12,882 bases of DNA from Deltaproteobacteria bacterium (GTDB lineage: Bacteria > Desulfobacterota > Desulfobacteria > Desulfobacterales > SURF-7), in NCBI GenBank assembly GCA_019307665.1, contig JAFDJC010000067.1, forward strand, positions 1-12,882. The letters run 5' to 3'. The notes beneath the pieces are model-generated. The model made no database searches and had not been told where the DNA came from. It was given only the letters and a program-made list of their open reading frames with translations. Below are positions 5,934-12,882 of this stretch, in pieces. Made by a program: the position numbers and the translations under genes. The first letter of the stretch is position 1; the number at the start of each line of letters is the position of its first letter.

Positions 5934-6350
5934 TTACTCCTTTATTATTTTTAAGTTTTTTTCAACAATCGCTTCAATCAAATGGGGAAGAGGTGTCTCG
6001 CCAAGGCCCGCTATTTCTATATTTTCCTGTGAGAGTGGGAGCAGTATTTTTTTTGCAGGGCTTTTTGCAACCGCTTCAGCCATTTTCGGGGTGACTTCCC
6101 CCATCATGGCATGAGCTATAATAATGGATATTGGACCGATGATCACATCAACATTTTTTACTGTTTGAACGATGGCGTTTTCACCTGACGCTCCGCGGTT
6201 TGCTCTGGCTTTAAGCATCTGGGATGTTGCAATGGCATTTGTCCCGAGTGCAACAATCTCAATTGATTCTTCAAAAACATCCCTGAGCTTTTTAATTGTA
6301 GCGCTTCCGATTCCGCCGCCCTGACCGTCAATAATACATATCCGCTTCAT
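5934..6350 (-). CDS. DUF3842 family protein
   Basis: The 138-residue protein matches DUF3842: an N-terminal glycine-rich stretch IIDGQGGGIGSA that looks like a nucleotide-binding loop of a small Rossmann-like fold, then ALGTNAIATSQMLKA, GASGENAIV, DVIIGPISIIIAHAMMGEVTP and SPAKKILLPL. No biochemical function is known to me for the family. Its position directly before cooT, sharing the cooT ribosome binding site, points to a joint function, possibly in metal or cofactor handling, but that is inference. AGGA eight bases upstream supports ATG 6350; the site overlaps the TAG of the preceding NYN gene. Confidence 0.8.
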   Translation of the reverse strand: MKRICIIDGQGGGIGSATIKKLRDVFEESIEIVALGTNAIATSQMLKARANRGASGENAIVQTVKNVDVIIGPISIIIAHAMMGEVTPKMAEAVAKSPAKKILLPLSQENIEIAGLGETPLPHLIEAIVEKNLKIIKE

Positions 6351-6359
6351 TAAGGTTTC

Positions 6360-6887
6360 CTATAATTTTTTTGTCTTGATCCTATTTTGTCTTTCCTTTT
6401 TTGAAAGACGCCTTTTCGGCCCCCTTTTTTTGGTTGTCGGTTTCCAACCGTTTTCATCTTCATCTTCGCCCCGGACGCCCTTTACCATCATATAATCCGC
6501 CATCAGTATTTTTTTTTCAAATTCTGTGGAGCAGATTGTGGCAGCACCACGGGATGATACAAAATTGATAATATCTTTATCTGAAGTCACGACAAGCGCT
6601 TTTTCTCTTTCGGAGGACGCCATTTTCTTGATAACGGCATCTGCGGTTTCACCTTGTCCTGAAAACTTGATTTTAATCCCTTTCATACTGTCACTTTGGT
6701 TTGAAAAAACAGGGGCATCGGCACCGTCAAAGACAACAGTGATTTTATGGGCTTTTATTTTTTTATATGCTGCCAAAAGGGTAATAAGTGAATCGCGGCC
6801 GGTTTGAATGTCCTGTTGGTCAAGCATGCTTAATGTGCAGGATTGTCGAATCAGATTATATCCATCTATTATAATGTGAATAGCCAT
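6360..6887 (-). CDS. NYN/PIN-like ribonuclease domain protein (YacP/Rae1-like)
   Basis: The 175-residue protein has the acidic active-site pattern of NYN/PIN-fold RNases: IIIDGYNLI (Asp8, Asn11), VVFDGAD (Asp54, Asp57), GETADAVI (Glu80, Asp83) and VVTSDKDI (Asp103, Asp105). The length and motifs resemble YacP; the Bacillus member, Rae1, cuts mRNA in the ribosomal A site, so an RNA-cleaving role is likely, with ribosome dependence only inferred. The last 30 or so residues are very basic (KKRGPKRRLSKKERQNR) and suit nucleic acid binding. It lies 24 bases after parB with no visible Shine-Dalgarno before ATG 6887, so expression may depend on read-through from parB. Confidence 0.82.
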   Translation of the reverse strand: MAIHIIIDGYNLIRQSCTLSMLDQQDIQTGRDSLITLLAAYKKIKAHKITVVFDGADAPVFSNQSDSMKGIKIKFSGQGETADAVIKKMASSEREKALVVTSDKDIINFVSSRGAATICSTEFEKKILMADYMMVKGVRGEDEDENGWKPTTKKRGPKRRLSKKERQNRIKTKKL

Positions 6888-6911
6888 ATTGAAGTAAAAA
6901 ATTAAAAAGCA

Positions 6912-7817
6912 TTAATTTTTAAGTATATCGAGCAGTCTGTCAAGGTCATCGTTGTTGTAAAATTCTATTTCTACCTTTCCTTTTTGTCCTTTGCGTTTTA
7001 TTTTAACTTTGGTTCCAAGTTGGCGCGAAAGCTCTTCGGCAAGACTTAAAAAATAGATGTCATTAGAATTTCCGGATGTTTTCTTTAGCGGTTTCTTTTT
7101 TGACTTCAGTTTTTTTACAAGCGCTTCTGTTTCTCTAACTGATAGCCCTTTAGAAACAACCGTATGAAATGCAGCATTTAATTTGGCGGATGTATCTATA
7201 CCAAGAAGTGCTCGGGCATGTCCCATACTGAGGGTTTTATCTCTCAACCGTGTTTTGATTTCTTCTGGAAGCCGGCACAGTCTTAAAAAATTTGCCACAG
7301 CAGGCCTGCTTTTTCCTATTTTTTTTGCAGTCTGTTCCTGAGTCAGGCTGAATTCATCCATCATTCGCTTATAAGCTTCTGCCTCTTCCATCGGGTTCAG
7401 GTCCTGGCGTTGAATATTTTCTACAATCGACATTTGCAGAAGTTCTATATCAGTTGCATTTTTAACAATCACAGGAATTTTCTTAAGGCCGGATGCTTTT
7501 GATGCCCTGAGCCTTCTTTCTCCTGCAATCAATTCGTACCCGGTGTCGTTTTTTCTGACAATAACCGGTTGAATAACTCCCTGTTCCTTTATTGAATTGC
7601 CAAGTTCTTCCAGATCATCTTTTGAAAATTTTCTTCTGGGTTGATATCGATTGGGTTTTATCATGTCAATATCGCACAGAAAATATTCTGAATCCTTGCT
7701 GTCAACACTCTCCCTGATATCCGGAAAAAGGGCGTTGAGTCCCCTGCCAAGGGCATTTTTTTTGCGTTTTTTGCTATCTGAAACAGTTTTTTTTGCCTTC
7801 ATGCGCATTTTTTTCAT
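6912..7817 (-). CDS. parB: Chromosome-partitioning protein ParB
   Basis: The 301-residue protein carries the ParB signatures in order: GRGLNALFPD near the N-terminus (ParA-stimulating region), the ParB/Srx domain with IKPNRYQPR, GERRLRA (about 99-105) and ENIQRQDLNP (about 133-142), which bind and hydrolyse CTP in this family, then a helix-turn-helix (about 159-180) that reads parS, and a C-terminal dimerisation domain. ParB loads on parS as a sliding clamp and works with ParA in origin segregation. ATG 7817 is chosen because GAGGG lies five bases upstream. A TTG at 7838 would overlap the parA stop and add seven residues but has no ribosome binding site. No parS-like sequence was seen in the window. 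Confidence 0.93.
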   Translation of the reverse strand: MKKMRMKAKKTVSDSKKRKKNALGRGLNALFPDIRESVDSKDSEYFLCDIDMIKPNRYQPRRKFSKDDLEELGNSIKEQGVIQPVIVRKNDTGYELIAGERRLRASKASGLKKIPVIVKNATDIELLQMSIVENIQRQDLNPMEEAEAYKRMMDEFSLTQEQTAKKIGKSRPAVANFLRLCRLPEEIKTRLRDKTLSMGHARALLGIDTSAKLNAAFHTVVSKGLSVRETEALVKKLKSKKKPLKKTSGNSNDIYFLSLAEELSRQLGTKVKIKRKGQKGKVEIEFYNNDDLDRLLDILKN

Positions 7818-7834
7818 ATTGCCCTCAGGTCTTA

Positions 7835-8614
7835 TCAATTTCCGGCCATTGTCCGACCGGTATTCATCATTTCACCCGCCAGTCTCATATAGCTTTTTGC
7901 GCCTGCCGATGATTTGTCATAAACGACTATCGGTTTTCCAAAACTGGGAGCTTCGCTCAGTCTCACATTTCTTGGAATTTTTGTTTTAAAAAGCAAGCTT
8001 TTAAAGTATTTTTCCACTTCTTCAGTAACCTGATACGAGAGGTTTGTCCGTTTGTCAAACATGGTCAGCAGTATTCCAAAAATTCTGAGATCGGGGTTTA
8101 AGCCCTGCTTAATTTTTTTAATGGTCTTTAACAATTGGCCAAGTCCCTCAAGTGCATAAAATTCACATTGCAAAGGGATCAGTACTGAGTCAGCCGCAGT
8201 CATTGCATTGAGGGTCAGTAAACTGAGCGAAGGGGGACAATCGATGATAACATACTCGAATAATTCCTTTACTTGGTCGAGCAGATCTTTTAAAATATGT
8301 TCTCTGGAAGGGTCTGACATCATCTCAACTTCAAATCCGATAAGCTCGACTCTGGAAGGGACGATTTTTAATTTTTTTATGGCGGTGTCAATAATAATTT
8401 CATGTGGTGTTGCTTCACCGATCATACAATGGTACAGCGTTTTACTGAGACCTGCCTTGTCAATCCCGATTCCTGTTGTCGCATTTCCCTGGGGGTCACA
8501 GTCAACAAGGAGCGTCTTTTTTGATCTGACCGCCAGGGCAGCTGCCAGGTTGACTGCAGTTGTCGTTTTGCCGACCCCGCCTTTCTGGTTGGCTATACAA
8601 ATAATTTGTGTCAT
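7835..8614 (-). CDS. parA: Chromosome-partitioning ATPase ParA (Soj-type)
   Basis: The 259-residue protein is a deviant-Walker ParA ATPase: KGGVGKTT at 11-18 with the signature lysine, LLVDCDPQGNAT at about 35-46, and a Walker B in VIIDCPPSLSLLT. IPRNVRLSEAPSFGKP and the C-terminal helix are also typical. It begins directly with the ATPase domain and lacks the N-terminal helix-turn-helix of type Ia plasmid ParA, so it is the chromosomal Soj type. With ParB it positions the replication origin on the nucleoid. It is the first gene of a six-gene run. The promoter must lie in the 75-base divergent gap to the M48 gene; no strong boxes were found. Confidence 0.95.
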   Translation of the reverse strand: MTQIICIANQKGGVGKTTTAVNLAAALAVRSKKTLLVDCDPQGNATTGIGIDKAGLSKTLYHCMIGEATPHEIIIDTAIKKLKIVPSRVELIGFEVEMMSDPSREHILKDLLDQVKELFEYVIIDCPPSLSLLTLNAMTAADSVLIPLQCEFYALEGLGQLLKTIKKIKQGLNPDLRIFGILLTMFDKRTNLSYQVTEEVEKYFKSLLFKTKIPRNVRLSEAPSFGKPIVVYDKSSAGAKSYMRLAGEMMNTGRTMAGN

Positions 8615-8675
8615 AATGGAACTCTATCTAACATAAAATAAAAACTTTGAAAAGAAGATTGATGGCATTTTAGAA

Positions 8676-8687
8676 GGTTACGTAACC
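8676..8687. promoter_or_regulatory. Perfect 12-bp palindrome before the M48 gene
   Basis: GGTTACGTAACC is a perfect palindrome that ends two bases before the M48 ATG and overlaps its only Shine-Dalgarno-like sequence (AGAAGG, 8672-8677). It lies in the divergent gap between parA and the protease gene, so it could be an operator for either gene. It does not match the ParB parS consensus. Confidence 0.4.
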
Positions 8688-8689
8688 AC

Positions 8690-10123
8690 ATGAATTGTAT
8701 CGCCAAACCTGCAACCATACTTTTTGCATTTTTCTTTTTATGGAGCTGTATTTTCCCGGGCAATGCAGCTGGAATTACCATAGAAGAGGAAGAAGAACTT
8801 TCGAAAGAATTTTTGAAAATCGCCTTAATGCACTACGACCTGATTGAAGACCCGGCAATAGCAGATTATGTGAACAGGGTAGGACGAAAAATCGTAGCAG
8901 AACTCCCATCCCCGCCATTTAATTATCATTTTTATGTTATACGGCAGGATGTTTATAATGCATTTGCAGGACCGGCAGGACATATTTTTATTAACAGTGG
9001 CTTATTGGAAGGGATGGAGAGCGAGAATGAACTGGCCGGTATACTAGCTCATGAGATTTCTCATGTTGCCTGCCGGCATATTTCCGAAATGGTGGAAAGG
9101 TCAAAAAAGACAACTCTTCTGACCCTTGCAGGTATAGCAACAGGAATATTTTTAGGTGTTGGTGGGGCAACAACTGCCGCTTCTGCCGTAACAGTTAGCT
9201 CAATAGCAGCCGGCGCATCGATTTCATTGGCATATAGCCGTGAAAATGAAATGGAAGCAGACCAGATTGCGCTTAAATATCTTTTAAAAGCGGGGTATAC
9301 GGAGGAGGGGCTTTTAAAAACGTTGAAAAAAATAAGAACTAGAAACTGGTATGGGTCTGATCAAATACCGACATACCTGACCACACATCCTGCAACCGAA
9401 GACCGGATCGCCTATATCAGCTCATGTATAGAAGAAAAGCCGGTCAGTCCATCTCAGCCTGAAACATCAAAATTTATCATCATTCAAACACGGTTAACTG
9501 CACTTTATGGAGAAGAAAGGATAGCAAGAAAAAAGTTTGAAATAGCTGTTAAAAATAATCCGGATCAATATCTTTCACACTATGGTTATGGTCTTGTTCT
9601 TGCCAGAGTCGGAGATAATATAGGATCTGCCAAACACCTTAGAAAAGCCCTGGAAGATAAACCGCTTGACCAGACGGTAATTAGAGAACTCGGCCGTGTG
9701 TATTTCCTTAACGGGAATTATAAAGAAGCTTATATCATGCTTAAGGACGCTGCAAGTCCTTCTTCCAATGATTCTGAAGTTCGCTTTTATCTCGGCCGTA
9801 CCCTTAAGGAACTCGGCAAAACGAAACAGGCAATATTGGAATTTGAACAGCTTTTGTCTGAAAACCCGGACTTTACCCAGGCATACTATCACCTTGGAGT
9901 TATTTATGGCGAACAGGAGATGTTGGGCGAAGCGCATTATTATCTGGGGATGTATTACTGGAAAAAAAGGCAGGCCAGAAATGCCGTATTCCATTTAAAA
10001 AGAGCGGCTAAGCATCTGACTGCAATGAAAAAAAAGCAGAAAGCCGAGAAAATTTTAAAGGCCGTCGGTGTCGATGTTGACCTCAAAGACAGTCAGCCCG
10101 ATAGGTCTGGTTTGATTTATTGA
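8690..10123 (+). CDS. Exported M48 metalloprotease with TPR repeats (BepA-like)
   Basis: The 477-residue protein starts with a signal sequence (basic start, hydrophobic core about 8-22, possible cleavage after GNAAG near 28; an LWSC at 17-20 is a poor lipobox). The M48 zinc site is complete: HEISH (His121, Glu122, His125) and SRENEMEAD, with Glu187 as the third ligand. THPATEDR (His233) matches the histidine that regulates the zinc site in BepA. A hydrophobic glycine- and alanine-rich stretch (about 141-182) lies between these. From about 265 to 455 there are TPR-like repeats. BepA-type proteins handle assembly and clean-up of outer-membrane proteins in the periplasm. The gene is divergent from parA and convergent with fusA; no terminator is evident in the 95-base gap after it. 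Confidence 0.9.
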   Translation: MNCIAKPATILFAFFFLWSCIFPGNAAGITIEEEEELSKEFLKIALMHYDLIEDPAIADYVNRVGRKIVAELPSPPFNYHFYVIRQDVYNAFAGPAGHIFINSGLLEGMESENELAGILAHEISHVACRHISEMVERSKKTTLLTLAGIATGIFLGVGGATTAASAVTVSSIAAGASISLAYSRENEMEADQIALKYLLKAGYTEEGLLKTLKKIRTRNWYGSDQIPTYLTTHPATEDRIAYISSCIEEKPVSPSQPETSKFIIIQTRLTALYGEERIARKKFEIAVKNNPDQYLSHYGYGLVLARVGDNIGSAKHLRKALEDKPLDQTVIRELGRVYFLNGNYKEAYIMLKDAASPSSNDSEVRFYLGRTLKELGKTKQAILEFEQLLSENPDFTQAYYHLGVIYGEQEMLGEAHYYLGMYYWKKRQARNAVFHLKRAAKHLTAMKKKQKAEKILKAVGVDVDLKDSQPDRSGLIY

Positions 10124-10218
10124 TTTTGAATTAAGTCAGGTTTTATTGCGGATGTCCCATTGTCTGGTTATAAGGCATTACAATTAATACGGTTTATGCA
10201 AATTCCGGTGATTAGCAG

Positions 10219-12246
10219 TCAAGTTTTATCAAAATGTGAAAACTGCATCGTAAACGTTCCTCTGCCCTGTGTGGCAGACCTGAGAGAAGTGGAATAGCCA
10301 AACATGTTTGACAGCGGGGCGCTTGCACTGATAATCTGAGTATCAGCTTTTGGCTCAAGGTTTCCGATTTTACCTCCACGGGAGTTAAGGTCACCAATCA
10401 CCTCCCCCATAAACGTTTCAGGCACAAACACTTCAACTTTCATAACAGGTTCAAGCAGAAATGGTTCTCCCTTTGAGAGCGCCTCTTTTACAGCCATTGA
10501 AGCGCTGACAGTATATGCCAGTTCTGTTCCGTTCGATTCCTTGAATGACCCTCCGGTAACCACAGCTTCAACATCCACTACCGGATAACCCATTGCCGAA
10601 CCGCTTTCAAAAGATTCCATGACACCTTTTTCAATAGCCGGTATAAAGGCGTCAGGAATCGTTTCGTTTGTTATACTGCTTTTGAACTTGTTGCCTGTTC
10701 CCCTTGGAAGGGGCTTAAGCTTTATTCTGACTTCGCCAAAGTGTCGCTGGCCGCTTATTTCTCTGTCAAAAGTTTGCGTTGCCTCAGCTTTCTTTTCGAT
10801 TGTCTCTCTATATACAACCTGTGGTTTTCCGACATTCACACTGGTTTTAAATTCCCTGAGCATTCTGCTGACAATAATTTCAAGATGAAGTTCGCCCATG
10901 CCTGATAAAATAGTTTGCCCGGTGTCCTTATCTTGTTTTACCTTTAGGGTCGGATCCTCTGAAAGATATTTGTCAAGAACCTCTTCAAGCTTTTCCTGGT
11001 CACTATGGGTTTTGGGTTCAATTGCAACAGAAATAACCGGTTTGTAAAATTCAATTTGCTCCAGAAGAACCGGATGTTCACTGCTGCAGAGTGATTCGCC
11101 TGTGGAGGACTCCTTTAAACCGATGACGCCGAGGATACTGCCGGCACCTGCTTCATCAACCCGTTCTTTCTTATTGGCATGCATTCTGAGCAGTCTTGAA
11201 AGCTTCTCTTTTTTCTTGGTAGAAGGATTAAATACATCGTTTCCCGCCTTCAGCTTGCCGCTGTATATCCTCACAAAAGCCAGTTTTCTACCCTCGAGCA
11301 TAGCTATTTTAAAAATCAGAGCTGAAAGATGTGGGTTTTCAGGAGGGCATTCAACAGCCTCTCCTGTTTCCGGGTTTATACCGGTAACAGGCGGCACGTC
11401 TATCGGACTGGGCAAAAAATTTACAATAGCATCCAGAAGGGGCTGAACACCCTTATTTTTTAACGCACTGCCGCAAAGAACAGGGATAAATTTTAAATCT
11501 ATGGTTGCCTTTCTGATGGCTTCAAGTAATTTGTTGGTATCTACCTCTTCTTCCGACAGATACACTTCCATAATCTCATCATCTACTTCAGCGACTGACT
11601 CCACAAGCTTTTCCCTGTACTCATGGGCAGACGCCAATAGATCGTCCGGTATTTCTATTTTAGAAAAATTTGCGCCAATTGATTCGTCATCCCAAACAAT
11701 TTGCTTCATTTCTATTAGATCTACAACACCATTGAATCTGTCTTCCGAGCCGACAGGTAATTGCATGATCAGAGGCCTTGCGTTCAACCGGTCTTTCATC
11801 ATTTCAATGACGTTAAAAAAGTCAGCGCCGATCCGGTCCATTTTATTGACAAATGCAATTTTGGGAACAGAATATTTGTCAGCCTGATGCCAAACGGTTT
11901 CCGACTGAGGTTCAACACCGCCGACAGCGCAGAAAACGCCGACAGCTCCGTCCAGCACCCTGAGTGACCGTTCAACTTCGATTGTAAAATCAACATGGCC
12001 GGGCGTGTCAATTATCTGTATTTCCCTTCCCTTCCATTCACAGGTTGTTACTGCTGAGGTGATTGTGATGCCGCGTTCCTGTTCGTCAGCCATCCAGTCC
12101 ATCACTGCTTCACCATCATGAACTTCTCCGATTTTATGGGATCGGCCGGTGTAATAAAGAATACGTTCCGTTACAGTTGTCTTTCCAGCGTCTATATGGG
12201 CGATAACACCTATATTTCGTATAAGCTTAATTTTTACTTTTTTCAT
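10219..12246 (-). CDS. fusA: Translation elongation factor G
   Basis: The 675-residue protein has the full EF-G layout. The GTPase domain carries AHIDAGKTT (16-24), the switch region DEQERGITI, DTPGH (80-84), NKMD (134-137) and GSALKNKG (259-266). Domains II to V follow, with SGMGELHLEI, GRGTFTMQFSHF and other usual blocks. EF-G moves tRNAs and mRNA on the ribosome using GTP, and some paralogues act in ribosome recycling. It is somewhat shorter than the common 690-700 residues. No rpsL, rpsG or tuf is adjacent, so this may be an extra EF-G (EF-G2 or spdEFG-like) rather than the main one; sequence alone does not settle this. Its ATG overlaps the stop of the upstream GerMN gene (ATGA), implying translational coupling. 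Confidence 0.93.
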   Translation of the reverse strand: MKKVKIKLIRNIGVIAHIDAGKTTVTERILYYTGRSHKIGEVHDGEAVMDWMADEQERGITITSAVTTCEWKGREIQIIDTPGHVDFTIEVERSLRVLDGAVGVFCAVGGVEPQSETVWHQADKYSVPKIAFVNKMDRIGADFFNVIEMMKDRLNARPLIMQLPVGSEDRFNGVVDLIEMKQIVWDDESIGANFSKIEIPDDLLASAHEYREKLVESVAEVDDEIMEVYLSEEEVDTNKLLEAIRKATIDLKFIPVLCGSALKNKGVQPLLDAIVNFLPSPIDVPPVTGINPETGEAVECPPENPHLSALIFKIAMLEGRKLAFVRIYSGKLKAGNDVFNPSTKKKEKLSRLLRMHANKKERVDEAGAGSILGVIGLKESSTGESLCSSEHPVLLEQIEFYKPVISVAIEPKTHSDQEKLEEVLDKYLSEDPTLKVKQDKDTGQTILSGMGELHLEIIVSRMLREFKTSVNVGKPQVVYRETIEKKAEATQTFDREISGQRHFGEVRIKLKPLPRGTGNKFKSSITNETIPDAFIPAIEKGVMESFESGSAMGYPVVDVEAVVTGGSFKESNGTELAYTVSASMAVKEALSKGEPFLLEPVMKVEVFVPETFMGEVIGDLNSRGGKIGNLEPKADTQIISASAPLSNMFGYSTSLRSATQGRGTFTMQFSHFDKT

Positions 12247-12851
12247 CTTACCATCACCATATTTGCCCTGATGGGAGACCGCAGTTCTATATGGCCTGCA
12301 AGGGTCATGGCCTCGTTTCCATTAATAAGGATTTTTACTGCTTTTATATCGGGCACATTATAAACAATAGAATTTACAACAGAATAGACGGTAAGGTATT
12401 CAGACTGACTCCCACCGGGATGATGCTCTTTTATCTCTTGTGAAAAATCTGCATAAGCAGTTCCGTCATCTGAGACATAAAACGCATTGAGGACTGTCTT
12501 TTCGGGTATTGTTCTCACTAGCTTGTTGAGGGACCCTTCTATCAGCTCATGAATAATTTTTCGACCAAAATCAGCGGAATCATCTGGATGAAGAATATTT
12601 CTTTTTTCAGCAGACAAAAAGCTGTTGTCCTTGTTCGAGAAATAGAGATAAATATCTATCCGATTTTGTACGTCATTTTGTGCACCAGGCGTTCCAGGGT
12701 AAAGATGCCGATCCGTTGGGTTCTGTGACGACTGTTCAGGCATCGGCATCCTGTCACCTGTGCGCAAAAAAAGAAATACGGTTACCCAGGCAATCAAAGC
12801 ACCGGTGATCATCAAAACGAATATTTGTAATCGCTTCTTTTTTTCAGACAT
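12243..12851 (-). CDS. Membrane-anchored GerMN-domain protein
   Basis: The 202-residue protein has a short basic cytoplasmic start (MSEKKKR), one transmembrane helix (about 8-29), a proline-rich linker and a C-terminal GerMN domain (about 60-202: IDIYLYFSNKD, ELIEGSLNKLVRTIPEKTVLNAFYVSDDGTAYADFSQE, YLTVYSVVNSIVYNVPDIKAVKILING). GerMN was named from the spore germination and sporulation protein GerM, but the domain is widespread in non-spore-formers, where its role is unknown and probably envelope-linked. ATG 12851 has GAGAAGAG a few bases upstream. It is the first visible gene of a two-gene unit with fusA; no promoter can be judged in the 31 bases that remain. Confidence 0.85.
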   Translation of the reverse strand: MSEKKKRLQIFVLMITGALIAWVTVFLFLRTGDRMPMPEQSSQNPTDRHLYPGTPGAQNDVQNRIDIYLYFSNKDNSFLSAEKRNILHPDDSADFGRKIIHELIEGSLNKLVRTIPEKTVLNAFYVSDDGTAYADFSQEIKEHHPGGSQSEYLTVYSVVNSIVYNVPDIKAVKILINGNEAMTLAGHIELRSPIRANMVMVR

Positions 12852-12882
12852 AATCTCTTCTCTCGTACGCAGCTTTTTGTAT

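Noticed and set aside
7818..7838. TTG start for parB overlapping the parA stop
   Set aside because: ATG 7817 has a better ribosome binding site and the extra seven residues are not part of the usual ParB N-terminus.
8676..8687. parS site for ParB
   Set aside because: The palindrome lacks the TGTTTCACGTGAAACA-type core, and no other parS-like sequence was found in the window.
10124..10218. Terminator between the convergent M48 and fusA genes
   Set aside because: No stem followed by a T tract could be found on either strand.

Overview
The window looks like a chromosomal segment from an anaerobic, sulfate-reducer-like member of the former Deltaproteobacteria, most likely near Desulfobacterales. 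This is inferred from gene content (a CooT-type nickel protein, DUF3842, a B12-dependent radical SAM protein, a chromosomal parAB pair and a GEMM-I-like riboswitch) and from the fairly AT-rich, gene-dense layout. No rRNA, tRNA or CRISPR array was seen, and the species cannot be fixed from the sequence.

Left edge (1-724): the window opens inside the last codons of an IS630-family transposase, whose right end appears to stop at 216 next to a TA target dinucleotide. Directly beyond it, on the minus strand, is what looks like the 5' half of a c-di-GMP-I (GEMM-I) riboswitch with a TTGACA box upstream of it. The insertion seems to have cut the aptamer in two. The rest is AT-rich non-coding DNA with two inverted repeats, a near-consensus sigma-70 promoter and a long leader.

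Left genes (725-3907): a dodecin-like protein, a stand-alone PilZ protein (c-di-GMP receptor family), a convergent DUF523/TudS-like iron-sulfur protein, and a B12-binding radical SAM protein of the DUF4070/HpnP-like type with an unusual helical C-terminal tail.

Central minus-strand operon (8614 down to 3988): parA, parB, an NYN/YacP-like nuclease, DUF3842, a CooT-like Ni-binding protein and a fusion of IspH (last step of the MEP isoprenoid pathway) with a UbiA-type prenyltransferase. The genes are packed with gaps of 24 bases or less, or overlap, and the run ends at a hairpin-plus-T-tract terminator. It joins chromosome partitioning with isoprenoid and metal proteins.

Right side (8690-12851): a divergent exported M48 metalloprotease with TPR repeats (BepA-like), convergent with a minus-strand pair in which a membrane-anchored GerMN-domain protein is coupled through an ATGA overlap to an EF-G. 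The EF-G lies outside a str (rpsL-rpsG-tuf) context and may be a second paralogue.

Most genes are recognisable families. The points most worth following are the interrupted riboswitch, the IspH-UbiA fusion and its unusual operon, the dodecin lacking the usual flavin-contact residues, and the GerMN/EF-G coupling.
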